Under the pieces are notes generated by a model, which had not been told where the DNA came from, made no database searches, and saw nothing but the letters and a program-made list of their open reading frames with translations. DNA of 64,000 nt from Paraliobacillus zengyii (GTDB taxonomy: Bacteria > Bacillota > Bacilli > Bacillales > Amphibacillaceae): positions 1,199,501 through 1,263,500 of the forward strand of contig NZ_CP029797.1 of the NCBI RefSeq assembly GCF_003268595.1, read 5' to 3'. Position 1 is the first letter of the stretch, and every line of letters begins with the position of its first letter. This document shows, in pieces, positions 1 to 8,403 of this stretch. The translations under genes were made by a program, and so were the position numbers.

Positions 1-1
1 A

Positions 2-286
2 TTTTCTGCAATTATATGTTTTATCTTTGCTGACCGACCTTTAGTCGGCTCATCAGGATTTGGATATGGAATATTAGGAATGTTAACTTGGTTTGTGATG
101 AGAAAAAATAGAATAGTAGATAAAGAATCAAAAAATATAATTATATTATCTGTTATTACATCGTTTATTTTTACTTTAACCTATAGCAATGCTAGCGTTT
201 TGGGACACTTTAGTGGATTTATCATGGGAATTTTTATAGGGGGAGTAATTGATATTAATAGAAGTGGTAGCAAGGTTCAACAATAG
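2..286 (+). CDS. Rhomboid-family intramembrane serine protease, C-terminal part
   Basis: The reading frame is open from the left edge, so the gene is cut by the window. About 94 residues are visible. A GSSG motif at the start of a hydrophobic segment fits the catalytic serine helix of rhomboids (GxSG), and a GHFSG motif in the last hydrophobic segment fits the catalytic histidine helix. Three hydrophobic segments are visible, ending in a short polar tail. The family cleaves transmembrane substrates in the membrane. The substrate cannot be inferred. Confidence 0.7.
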   Translation, partial: FSAIICFIFADRPLVGSSGFGYGILGMLTWFVMRKNRIVDKESKNIIILSVITSFIFTLTYSNASVLGHFSGFIMGIFIGGVIDINRSGSKVQQ

Positions 287-314
287 TTGAATTAAATAAG
301 AATAAAACGAGTCA

Positions 315-347
315 GTTGCTGCGTAGTAGACATATACTGCGCAATAA
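315..347. repeat. Short inverted repeat, copy 1 of 3
   Basis: GCGTAGTA, six bases, then TACTGCGC. It resembles the CAGTA-N6-TACTG repeats at 2377 and 7062. The rest of the 287-582 gap has no gene. A 19-base piece at 368-386 resembles the outer arm (GTACTTAAAGTAA) of the array repeat found beyond 20.7 kb. Confidence 0.4.
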
Positions 348-582
348 ATAAATCGTTTATAAAAGAACGTACTTAAAGTAAAGGGATGGATTATTTATCA
401 ACTGTGGATTTTCACAATCGGGCCAGTTAAAGGAATAACGCAAACATAAGGCTTAAATTATTTTTGGATTCCCACATAGATGTCAATACACTTCAATGAC
501 TAAAACTCTAGATTCACTAAATCACCTTCTCCGTTAAGTTATGGTATGTTTATTTTACAATAACCATTTAAGGAGCGAACTA

Positions 583-1527
583 ATGAATAAAACAGACCGT
601 TTGTTAGCCATCGTGCTCGAGTTACAACGTAAAGACGTTATACGGGCCGGAGATTTAGCGACCCAATTTGAAACTAGCGTACGAACGATCTACCGCGACA
701 TCCAAGCACTGTGTGAAGCAGGCGTACCGATAATAGCGGAACCCGGGACAGGATATTCCCTAATGGAAGGCTTTTTCCTTCCCCCAATTAGTTTCACGGT
801 TCAAGAAGCAGTCAGTTTACTGATTGGAACGCACTTTATCGAACAACAATTTGATGATGATTATCGTGCTAAGGCTCAAGATGCCCGCTGCAAAATAGAG
901 GCCATTCTACCGGGGAGTGTACTCATTGAAACATCTCGTGTACGTAAAGTTATGCGTTTGCTCAATTCTGATAAAGTTCATCAGTCAAAAGAAAAAGAAT
1001 ATCTTGAAATGATCCGTAGAGCGATATTAGAAGAGAGAAAGATCGGTTTTCATTATTTAAAAAAATTTGCAGATTCCGAGGGAAAACGGCATAGTGTTCG
1101 TACTGTTGCTCCCTATGGATTGGTGCTAGTTGAAGGATCATGGATGCTTGTAGCCCATTGTGATCTGCGTCAAGAAATTCGTCATTTCCGCTTGTCCCGA
1201 ATGACAGAATTGCTAGATTTAAGGGAACGATTCGAAGTACCAATGCATTTTAAACTAAGTAAGTATACCCCACTGGATGATCGACATCTACTCGTCCGTA
1301 TTCGATTTAACCATGAAATCGCTGATAAGGTGAAGGAATCAAACTATCATTACATAGAGGATATGGAAGAGCATCAAGATGGATTTCATGTGGTCTTACG
1401 TGTTCGTCACTTGGACGAAGCTTTACAATGGGTCCTTGGATGGGGAGCTAATGCGATTGTTTTGGAGCCTAAATCATTCCAAAAACGGATTCGTGAGGAA
1501 GCCCAAAAAATTTTAAAACGCTACTGA
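583..1527 (+). CDS. HTH/WYL-domain transcriptional regulator
   Basis: A 314-residue YafY/DeoR-type regulator. Residues 1-60 form a winged helix-turn-helix (SVRTIYRDIQAL recognition helix, then a GTGYSL wing). The middle and C-terminal parts form a WYL domain, the likely ligand-sensing module. An upstream ATG at 541 is in frame, but AGGAG at 571-575 is seven bases before the ATG at 583, so the later start is preferred. It is a single gene followed by its own hairpin. The target is unknown; the VOC gene downstream is a possible one. Confidence 0.85.
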   Translation: MNKTDRLLAIVLELQRKDVIRAGDLATQFETSVRTIYRDIQALCEAGVPIIAEPGTGYSLMEGFFLPPISFTVQEAVSLLIGTHFIEQQFDDDYRAKAQDARCKIEAILPGSVLIETSRVRKVMRLLNSDKVHQSKEKEYLEMIRRAILEERKIGFHYLKKFADSEGKRHSVRTVAPYGLVLVEGSWMLVAHCDLRQEIRHFRLSRMTELLDLRERFEVPMHFKLSKYTPLDDRHLLVRIRFNHEIADKVKESNYHYIEDMEEHQDGFHVVLRVRHLDEALQWVLGWGANAIVLEPKSFQKRIREEAQKILKRY

Positions 1528-1547
1528 CATACTGGTGTCAGTAGCGT
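1518..1547 (+). terminator. Hairpin overlapping the stop of the WYL regulator
   Basis: A perfect 12-bp stem (ACGCTACTGACA / TGTCAGTAGCGT) with a 6-base loop spans the stop codon. The following bases are AT-rich but lack a long T run, so termination strength is uncertain. Confidence 0.55.
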
Positions 1548-1656
1548 CATTATATAATCGGAATAAGTAAACATAAAGGGGTGATAGGTACATGGCGGAG
1601 TATGTCTAGCATCAGTAAGAGGACACTGACAATTAACATTGAGGAGAGTTAATTTA

Positions 1657-1773
1657 GTGTCATTAGAATTAATCGAGAAGCAGCCAGACGTCAAGCGTGT
1701 TCGAGGACCAAATGATTCAGTTTCTAATGAGATTGGACTTTTAGGAAGCTGCGCTGGTTCTGATCCAAATTGA
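1657..1773 (+). CDS. Possible small ORF or gene remnant (38 aa)
   Basis: A GTG start lies nine bases after GAGGAGAG and opens a 38-codon frame. I recognise no family. It may be a remnant of a longer gene, because it sits in a 290-bp gap between two genes and has no terminator. Confidence 0.25.
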   Translation: MSLELIEKQPDVKRVRGPNDSVSNEIGLLGSCAGSDPN

Positions 1774-1817
1774 TTGGATGAGATATTTTATCATTTATTA
1801 TAGGAAGGATGATATTT

Positions 1818-2222
1818 GTGAATTTTGCCTCTGTACGTATCATTACTGAAGACGTAGATCGTCTTGTCAAATTCTATGAAAAAGTCATGGGTGTTTCGGC
1901 TGAACGCCCTGCGCCTGTCTTTGCCGAACTTGTTATACCATCGTGTACTCTTGCGATCGGCCACTTGCAGACGGTACCACTGTTTGGTGCTGGTTCTGCA
2001 GTGGCGGCCGACAATCACTCCGTCATTATTGAGTTTCGCATCTATAATATCGATGTCGAATACGAGCGCTTAAAACCGTTTGTAGACGAGTGGGTAAAGG
2101 AACCGACCATGATGCCATGGGGGAACCGTGCTATGTTGTTCCGTGATCCCGACGGAAACCTAGTTAACCTCTTCGAGCCGGTAACCGAGGCGTCTATCAA
2201 ACGGTTCAGCCGAAGGGGTTGA
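1818..2222 (+). CDS. VOC family (glyoxalase/bleomycin-resistance fold) protein
   Basis: A protein of about 134 residues with the beta-alpha-beta-beta-beta pattern of vicinal oxygen chelate proteins. It opens with a strand leading into DVDRLVKFYEKVMG and ends with FRDPDGNLVNLFEP, the usual C-terminal metal-ligand strand. ATG at 1809 touches GGAAGG (1803-1808), so GTG at 1818, nine bases downstream, is the likelier start. The family includes dioxygenases, glyoxalases and drug-binding proteins; the substrate is unknown. Confidence 0.8.
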   Translation: MNFASVRIITEDVDRLVKFYEKVMGVSAERPAPVFAELVIPSCTLAIGHLQTVPLFGAGSAVAADNHSVIIEFRIYNIDVEYERLKPFVDEWVKEPTMMPWGNRAMLFRDPDGNLVNLFEPVTEASIKRFSRRG

Positions 2223-2376
2223 GAGAAAAGTTTGAATGAGTCCTCAATTCGGGGGGCGTTTCTTTCCATATAAAAGAGAGCGTGTTTTCATGTTAAGTGT
2301 GCTTTGGTCTCATTTCGCTTCTTTTTTTTAGGGTGTTGAATAAGCATGATGAAAAACACCAGATTTATTTGCTACA

Positions 2377-2392
2377 CAGTACAACCATACTG
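2377..2392. repeat. Short inverted repeat, copy 2 of 3
   Basis: CAGTACAACCATACTG, identical to the sequence at 7062-7077 and similar to 321-342. Confidence 0.5.
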
Positions 2393-2410
2393 ACATACAC
2401 AAATATTAAG

Positions 2411-2437
2411 AGACGGTTATGCATAGCATAATCGTCT
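2411..2437 (+). terminator. Terminator-like hairpin
   Basis: AGACGGTTATGC pairs with GCATAATCGTCT (one G-T pair) and TTCTCT follows. It lies 190 bp after the VOC gene and could end that transcript. Confidence 0.5.
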
Positions 2438-2559
2438 TTCTCTGCAAAATAATAAAAGTTCAAAGAAGATAAGCCCCTACCTTATTCTTGTAAAGTATTT
2501 TTTGTGTTTGTATAGGTAACCCTTAGACTATTAATTAAGTCTAATGAGAGTTGATTATT

Positions 2560-2709
2560 ATGAATCTTGGAGAGCAAATACTATCAGATTTAGTAGCTGC
2601 TTTAAAAGCATTGTACCCTAACATCGAAGTGGAAAATACCAAGAATAAATTATTTACTGTTCTATCAGAGTATTATATTCAAAAGAGTTGGACGGATACT
2701 TATTTATAG
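2560..2709 (+). CDS. Short ORF, probable gene fragment (49 aa)
   Basis: ATG opens a 49-codon frame beginning MNLGEQILSDLV. The ribosome binding site is weak. The sequence has the look of an N-terminal helical domain of a longer protein, possibly a recombinase, but I cannot assign it. It ends just before the LysR fragment. Confidence 0.25.
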   Translation: MNLGEQILSDLVAALKALYPNIEVENTKNKLFTVLSEYYIQKSWTDTYL

Positions 2710-2723
2710 TTCATTCTTATTAT

Positions 2724-2902
2724 TTTTTGAATAAAGGATGATAAAACCTTATTAGTTGTTAAATCTTTGCGTCTCACAAGATGTGTTTCCATAAGTCGAT
2801 ATTCTTCTGGCAGAGGATTGAGTTGTACTCCATTTCTTGGGCTTTATTAATTACTGACACAGGAAGAACTGTTGATGCTAACCCTGACTTCACACAATTT
2901 AA
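2724..2902 (-). pseudogene. C-terminal fragment of a LysR-type regulator
   Basis: About 180 bp clearly resemble the 3' end of the LysR gene at 4820-5671. Shared stretches include GAATAAA, TTGTGTTTCCAT, TTTATTAATTACTGA, ACAGGAAGAACTG and CTTCACACAATTTAACA. The frame is broken and the rest of the gene is missing. It sits directly downstream of the OYE gene at 2967-4001, suggesting that this OYE once also had a LysR partner. Confidence 0.75.
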
Positions 2903-2966
2903 CATATAAACAGCCTACAGTATTGTTATTTTGTTATAGTCGGTTTATATGATAGTAAATATTATT

Positions 2967-4001
2967 TTAAATTAAGTGTAATAAATGTGACTTTGGTTCA
3001 TATGTTTTTAATGGTTTTGAGTATTCTATTCGTTGAACTAAATCAGGATTTGCAAGAAGAGAGCGCCCAAATGCTGCTAATTGAATTTCTTTCCTACCAA
3101 TAGCTTCTTCTGCAATTTCAGGTGTCAATTCGCCAACACCAATTGCTGTCTTATCCCAATACTTTCTTACCAATGCATGAAGTGTTGAAAAATGGTTTGT
3201 TAACGGCTTTGTGTACTGTTGGGCAGATGGATGAATTATTTGAACTCTAGTATTGTAAAATACCTCCATTATTTCTTTCATTTTCTCTTCAGGATTTTCC
3301 CAAACAAATAAAGGTAAATCATCTTTATGTTCAGAAAAACGGGCGATTACTTTCTCCATTCCTATCGTTGAACCTACAGCATGCAAAATTTGTTCTAAAA
3401 ATAAAAATTTGTTTTTTCCATACTGGTCTTTTCTGAAATTTGTCCAAAATGAATGAAATTGGTCTATTAAATAACCATGTGCTGCATGAATCTCAACACC
3501 ATCAAATCCAGCGTTGATGGCATTTTGGGCAGCTATTGCAAAATCATTTATTACTTTTTGAATATCAGCTTTTGTCATGGGCTTAGGCATTTCATAGGGT
3601 ATATTGACTTTATGTGTTAGCCCATTTGCTTGAATTGCTGAGGGTGCAATTGGCTGTATTCCTCCAGTAAAGTAAGAGTGGCTTAATCGTCCTACATGCC
3701 AAAGCTGTGCAATAATTATACCGCCTGCCTTGTGTACTTCCTTTGTTACATCCCTCCATGCTTCAGCTTGGTGTTTAGTATATAATCCGGGTATCCCAAC
3801 AGTCCCCTTAGCTTCTGGACTAATCGCAATTCCTTCTGTAATGATCATTCCAACACCATTAAGCGCCCTTTTTTTATAATAATTAATTGTGTCTGGATGG
3901 ATAATACCTGAATCATTAGCAAATCCCCTTGTCATTGGGGCCATTACTACTTTAGATTGTAAAGACAAGTTTCCAATTTGGATAGGTTTCAATAATTCCA
4001 T
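2967..4001 (-). CDS. NADH:flavin oxidoreductase, Old Yellow Enzyme family
   Basis: A 344-residue FMN-dependent TIM-barrel enzyme. MAPMTR near residue 21 is the usual flavin-binding start, and EIHAAHGYLIDQF carries the His-x-x-His pair that binds the carbonyl of the enone substrate. The end (AAFGRSLLANPDLV) fits the phosphate-binding region. The family reduces activated C=C bonds of enones or nitro compounds with NAD(P)H. The gene is divergent from an Lrp/AsnC regulator (149 bp between starts), which probably controls it. At 344 residues it is slightly shorter than usual and the region around residues 200-230 is divergent. Confidence 0.9.
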   Translation of the reverse strand: MELLKPIQIGNLSLQSKVVMAPMTRGFANDSGIIHPDTINYYKKRALNGVGMIITEGIAISPEAKGTVGIPGLYTKHQAEAWRDVTKEVHKAGGIIIAQLWHVGRLSHSYFTGGIQPIAPSAIQANGLTHKVNIPYEMPKPMTKADIQKVINDFAIAAQNAINAGFDGVEIHAAHGYLIDQFHSFWTNFRKDQYGKNKFLFLEQILHAVGSTIGMEKVIARFSEHKDDLPLFVWENPEEKMKEIMEVFYNTRVQIIHPSAQQYTKPLTNHFSTLHALVRKYWDKTAIGVGELTPEIAEEAIGRKEIQLAAFGRSLLANPDLVQRIEYSKPLKTYEPKSHLLHLI

Positions 4002-4149
4002 CGTAATCCCTCGCTTCCATTATTCTTAGGTTAAGTTTATTGGATAAGTAAGGTTTAATAAATAGATTTTCATTTGAAATAACAGTAAAATACTTATAAC
4101 ATATTTGAATATTAAGATATTTTTTTATAAAATATAAGGAGGGGTTTAG

Positions 4150-4596
4150 ATGGACGAAATAGACCACCAAATAATTATGGTATTACAGCAAGATGGCAAA
4201 ACCTCGATGACAAAATTGGGGAAACAGGTTTCATTATCTCAGCCTGCGGTTACAGAACGGGTCAAAAGACTAGAAGAGAGAGGGATAATTGATGGATATC
4301 AAGCAATTATTAATCGAAAGAAGATAAATAAATCGATTACTGCCTTTTTATTGTTTCAAGCTAGTAATTGTAATGCTTTTGTTGCATATTGTGAAACGTT
4401 AGAAGATGTGTTAGAAATCAATCGTATTAGTGGTCAGTATAACTTTTTGGTGAAAGTTGTAGCAGAAAAACTAGAGGATCTAGAGCTGAAAATAAATGAT
4501 TTAGGGCGTCATGGAGACTCAACCACTTTAGTAGTTTTATCAACCCCAATAGAAAATAAACCAATTGTTCCTTATATAAAAAAAGACGGGTTGTAG
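4150..4596 (+). CDS. Lrp/AsnC family transcriptional regulator
   Basis: A 148-residue protein. The N-terminal HTH (DEIDHQIIMVLQQDGKTS start, then SLSQPAVTERVKRLEE recognition helix) is followed by a RAM/AsnC ligand-binding domain with INRISGQYNFLVKV. AAGGAGGGG precedes the ATG. It is divergent from the OYE gene, so local control of that gene is an inference. Confidence 0.88.
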   Translation: MDEIDHQIIMVLQQDGKTSMTKLGKQVSLSQPAVTERVKRLEERGIIDGYQAIINRKKINKSITAFLLFQASNCNAFVAYCETLEDVLEINRISGQYNFLVKVVAEKLEDLELKINDLGRHGDSTTLVVLSTPIENKPIVPYIKKDGL

Positions 4597-4758
4597 GGTT
4601 TCATCACTTAGTGTTCACTATAGTATATGGAGTTTAGCATGGCTTATTTCTAGTTGGGTAGTATAATGCAGAAAGTTTTTTATAGTAAAAACCTATAGGC
4701 AATCAAGCAAGAACGTTGTTCAGTATATTAGGATTAAAATGGTATAAAAATAATGGTG

Positions 4759-4800
4759 AATAACAAAACATATTAGGTTTTTTTAATATGTTTTGTTATT
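4759..4800. terminator. Bidirectional terminator between convergent genes
   Basis: A perfect 17-bp AT-rich stem (AATAACAAAACATATTA and its complement) with an 8-base T-rich loop. It lies between the converging Lrp and LysR genes. Confidence 0.7.
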
Positions 4801-4819
4801 GATTGATAATTCATAGAAA

Positions 4820-5671
4820 CTACAGACTATTTTCATTAATCTTTTGAATAAAAGAGGATAAGGCATTATTAGTCATCAAATCTTTATGTCTAACAAGTTG
4901 TGTTTCCATGTAGCGGTACTTTTTGGGTAGTGGAGTCGAACTGTATTCTAATTCTTGATTTTTATTAATTACTGATACAGGAAGAACTGCTGAAGCCAAC
5001 CCCGACTTCACACAATTTAACAAAGTGTCTAAGGTACTAACTTCGATAAAGTTAGTTGGTTTTTCCCCGCTACTATCTAACCATTCTTCTAAAACTTTTC
5101 TAAATGGACATCCTTCTGGAAATACAGCCCAAGTCTTTGGTGTCTGTTCAGCTTTAACTCCTTTTTTAGTAATTAGACTAACTACATCTTGAATTGTATA
5201 TTCAATTTCAAATGTATTAGTTTTTGTTTGGCCTGTTATAAATGCAGCATCAAGCTTGTATTTCTGGATCATCTCTAATAATTTTGGTGATGTTCCTGTT
5301 ATTAACGAAATCGATACATTAGAATGCTGTTTTTGAAAATCAGAAAGTATATTCATAAATTTATTTGAGGCAAGAGTTTCCACAACTCCAATAGCTAACT
5401 TCCCCCCGAAGTTTTCTGCTTCTCGAACAGCAGAAATTGCTTCTTCAACCCGTTTATTTATGGAAGCTGCATGTTCATAAAAAATCAAGCCTCTTTCAGT
5501 TAAACTAACGCCTTTAGGGTGTCTATTAAATAGCGTAACTTCTAGTTCAGATTCCAGTTTCTTAATTCGATTGGTGATATTAGACTGTACATAGCCTAGT
5601 TTGTCTGCTCCCTTAGAAAAATTCTCCTCATCAGCTACAGTTAGGAAAATTTTAAAATCAGTTAACTCCAT
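4820..5671 (-). CDS. LysR-type transcriptional regulator
   Basis: A 283-residue LTTR. Residues 1-60 form the winged HTH (MELTDFKIFLTVADEENFSK, then TNRIKKLE and LFNRH), followed by a periplasmic-binding-protein-like effector domain. The frame extends 23 codons upstream, but AGGAGG lies six bases before the ATG at 5671. It is divergent from the OYE gene at 5789, the usual arrangement for a LysR regulator and its target. Confidence 0.88.
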   Translation of the reverse strand: MELTDFKIFLTVADEENFSKGADKLGYVQSNITNRIKKLESELEVTLFNRHPKGVSLTERGLIFYEHAASINKRVEEAISAVREAENFGGKLAIGVVETLASNKFMNILSDFQKQHSNVSISLITGTSPKLLEMIQKYKLDAAFITGQTKTNTFEIEYTIQDVVSLITKKGVKAEQTPKTWAVFPEGCPFRKVLEEWLDSSGEKPTNFIEVSTLDTLLNCVKSGLASAVLPVSVINKNQELEYSSTPLPKKYRYMETQLVRHKDLMTNNALSSFIQKINENSL

Positions 5672-5788
5672 AAGATCCTCCTCATCACTTTTATTGATGG
5701 ATATATCATTTTTGATCATTTTACTAAATACCAATCCCAATGTAAACTTTTAATTGCAAACAAATAAAAAAACAGGAGTGTTTTGATT

Positions 5789-6883
5789 ATGTCAAAGTAT
5801 ACTAAATTATTTTCCGAATTTAAGATTGGTGCATTGGAGCTATCAAATAGATCGGTAGTATCTCCAATGACTCGAACAAGTGCGCAACCGAACGGATTAG
5901 CTAATGAAAGAATGGCACAATATTATTCGCGTTTTGCTAGAGGTGGATTTTCTTTAATAATTACAGAAGGCACTTATCCTGATTTGACACATGGGCAAGC
6001 GTATGAAAATCAACCTGGAATAGCAACTGAAGAGCAAGCTGGTGCTTGGAAACCAGTGGTAGAGGCTGTTCATAAAGAAGGAGGGAAAATCTTTTTACAA
6101 ATTCAACACGCAGGAGCGATTGTTCAATACAATCGCTATACGGACTATTCAATAGCTCCCTCTATCGTTAAGCCAAAAGGGGAAAAACTTAAAGCCCATG
6201 GGGGAAGTGGCGAATATTTACTACCAAAGGAAATAAGTAAAAAGGAAATTGAGACAGTTATTGAGAGTTTTGCCAATGCTGCATTAAGAGCCAAAAATAT
6301 TGGTTTTGATGGTATTGAAGTCCATGGTGCCAATGGATATTTATTAGATCAATTTCATACGGACTATACAAATCTTCGTGAAGACGAATTTGGCGGGACA
6401 CCTGAAAATCGTGTTCGGCTAAGTGTTTTGGTGTTAAAAGCTATTCGAAATAAAGTGGGTAACAATTTTGTTGTGGGTATCCGTGTCTCTCAAGGTAAAG
6501 TAAATGATTTTAATCATAAGTGGAGAGGAAAAGAGGATGAAGCAAAAATAATTTTTGAGAAGCTAGCCTCAGCTAACCCAGATTATATACACACAACAGA
6601 GTTTCAAGCAGATAAGCCAGCGTTTCGAGAGTATAGTCATACCCTTGCTAGCCTTGCAAAAAAATACGGAAATCTACCTGTAATTGCAAATGGACAGTTA
6701 GGAGAACCAGAAACAGCAGAAAAAATGATTGGTAATGGAGAAACGGATTTTGTTGCAATAGGAACTAGTGCACTAGCCAACCCTGATTGGCCAAAAAAAG
6801 TAAAAGATAATCAAACATTATCTAAGTTTGATCATCGTGTATTTGATCCTATTGCAGTAATAAGAGAAGAAGAAACTTATTAG
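5789..6883 (+). CDS. NADH:flavin oxidoreductase, Old Yellow Enzyme family (second copy)
   Basis: A 364-residue OYE-family enzyme. SPMTRTSA sits in the flavin site, and GIEVHGANGYLLDQF has the His-x-x-Asn version of the substrate-binding pair, unlike the His-x-x-His of the enzyme at 2967. TDFVAIGTSALANPDW is the C-terminal FMN phosphate region. The start follows CAGGAG by nine bases; an in-frame TTG at 5783 is too close. It is divergent from the LysR gene, which likely regulates it in response to an electrophilic compound. Confidence 0.9.
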   Translation: MSKYTKLFSEFKIGALELSNRSVVSPMTRTSAQPNGLANERMAQYYSRFARGGFSLIITEGTYPDLTHGQAYENQPGIATEEQAGAWKPVVEAVHKEGGKIFLQIQHAGAIVQYNRYTDYSIAPSIVKPKGEKLKAHGGSGEYLLPKEISKKEIETVIESFANAALRAKNIGFDGIEVHGANGYLLDQFHTDYTNLREDEFGGTPENRVRLSVLVLKAIRNKVGNNFVVGIRVSQGKVNDFNHKWRGKEDEAKIIFEKLASANPDYIHTTEFQADKPAFREYSHTLASLAKKYGNLPVIANGQLGEPETAEKMIGNGETDFVAIGTSALANPDWPKKVKDNQTLSKFDHRVFDPIAVIREEETY

Positions 6884-7061
6884 TAGGAAAATGAATAGTC
6901 AAACTTAATTTAGGAGTATAATTGTTGGAATGTATTTAAAAAACGGTTAACGGAAGTCAATTTCGAAATATCGTAATTTATCTGTCCTTGTAGGTTTGCG
7001 GTAGGGAAATGAATTGTTTTGTTAAGTATTTGAAAGAGAAAAATACTATCCAGTTATTGCG

Positions 7062-7077
7062 CAGTACAACCATACTG
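7062..7077. repeat. Short inverted repeat, copy 3 of 3
   Basis: CAGTACAACCATACTG again, inside a 468-bp gap (6884-7351). I see no gene in that gap and little else beyond AT-rich sequence. Confidence 0.5.
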
Positions 7078-7351
7078 TTCAACAAACAAGGAAATTCTAC
7101 ATTCGGTCAATTGCTAATTATCATAAACCTACTTCTTTTTTTAAAACGTTAGAATTCCAGTTGAATTAGATCATCTAGTATTTCAGTTATTAAAATTCTA
7201 GACATATAGAGTTCATATGTTTATACTTCTTTCTATTGTAAGTACACCACAGGTTAAAAGTTTAGATTTTACAATAATTGCTCAGTTGAAACCATTTAAC
7301 CATTTAGTACGTATAAAAGATTATCAACAACAAAAGGTGATTTGATAGTTT

Positions 7352-7972
7352 ATGGAATATTACTATAAGACTAATGTAAGTGGTCTCACAACAAAACCCT
7401 TAAAAGTTTATCAGGGAAACAAGCAAATTGGTGTTATTCAAGGTTATTTTGATAATATACGCAAGAAATTTATTGATGAGCTTGTAGGTGGGGTGCCGAT
7501 TTTTCTAAAACATGAGCTAAAGGATCAATTTGGAAATACTCGGTTACTTGCAAAACCTAGAACCTTTAAAGGTCAGATTGCTATAACATATTTTGACGGT
7601 GACAACAGTAAGTGTGAAATTCTTATGAAGAATGCTAAGAATGTCCGTTTTGTTTCAAAAACGTTAAATTTTCAGTACAAAGATGAGGACTATATAATTA
7701 TCAAAAAAGAATCATTAAAGAGAGCTTTGAGTCTAACACCAGAACCAGCAAAGATGTTTGTAGGAGAAAGGTTAATAGCTGATTGGAACATAGACGTTGG
7801 TGAACGTAGCATTGTGGTACATATATTTGATACTGATTATATAGATGAACATTTAATAATTGGGCTTTTTCATGCATTTTTATACCAACTAAAGGTTAAA
7901 TTAATAGTTGCGTATTTCCGAAACGACCAGTTGTTGAACCTTAAAAGGAATAAAATACCATCGAAGTGTTAA
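7352..7972 (+). CDS. Tubby C-terminal-like (LURP-one-related) hypothetical protein
   Basis: A 206-residue soluble protein. The repeated short beta strands (VYQGNKQIGVIQGYF, then a basic patch, then FVGERLIADWNID) resemble the tubby/LURP-one-like beta barrels of Bacillus hypothetical proteins. There is no signal peptide and no catalytic motif. AAAGGTGAT precedes the ATG. The assignment rests on overall pattern only. Confidence 0.45.
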   Translation: MEYYYKTNVSGLTTKPLKVYQGNKQIGVIQGYFDNIRKKFIDELVGGVPIFLKHELKDQFGNTRLLAKPRTFKGQIAITYFDGDNSKCEILMKNAKNVRFVSKTLNFQYKDEDYIIIKKESLKRALSLTPEPAKMFVGERLIADWNIDVGERSIVVHIFDTDYIDEHLIIGLFHAFLYQLKVKLIVAYFRNDQLLNLKRNKIPSKC

Positions 7973-8124
7973 TAAAAACAGTTGAATCTACTATTCGTCC
8001 TGTACAAGGAGACGTCAAAAATGATCCCGGCTTCCATCCAGGATTTCATAATGGGTATGAAGTTGTTAAAGTTACGTTTAACCATCCCACAGATGAATGC
8101 CTTGTTTCATTGCATGACTTATAG
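7966..8124 (+). CDS. Short ORF overlapping the previous gene, probable C-terminal fragment
   Basis: A 52-codon frame from a GTG that overlaps the end of the tubby-like gene by seven bases. It contains GDVKNDPGFHPGFHNGYEVV and ends in CLVSLHDL. The sequence looks protein-like but I do not recognise it. It lacks its own ribosome binding site, so it is either translationally coupled or a remnant. Confidence 0.35.
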   Translation: MLIKTVESTIRPVQGDVKNDPGFHPGFHNGYEVVKVTFNHPTDECLVSLHDL

Positions 8125-8161
8125 AAAAAAAGAAACGGTTCCGTATGTAATTAATAAGTGA

Positions 8162-8197
8162 AACAGAGCAAGTGTCGGCCATTTGCTCTGTTTTTAT
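8162..8197 (+). terminator. Rho-independent terminator
   Basis: AACAGAGCAA pairs with TTGCTCTGTT around an 11-base loop, followed by TTTATA. It ends the 7352-8124 transcript. Confidence 0.75.
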
Positions 8198-8403
8198 AGA
8201 TTTACTAAATGATGCAGGTGGTCACAGCACTATGTTTAATAGATCATAGTCAAAGGAATCGGATAAAATTTAATCTCTATTTAGACGACGTAAATATCAC
8301 TGCCCCCTTTTTACAATTGTATTATTTTGGAGCAGGAATGTAAACAGGACTTATACTGCTGACAATTCCAAAGAATTAGAGTTACTAGATAAGTTGCAAA
8401 TAC

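Noticed and set aside
962..1243. Minus-strand frame inside the WYL regulator
   Set aside because: A shadow of a strong coding gene, with no ribosome binding site or protein-like pattern.
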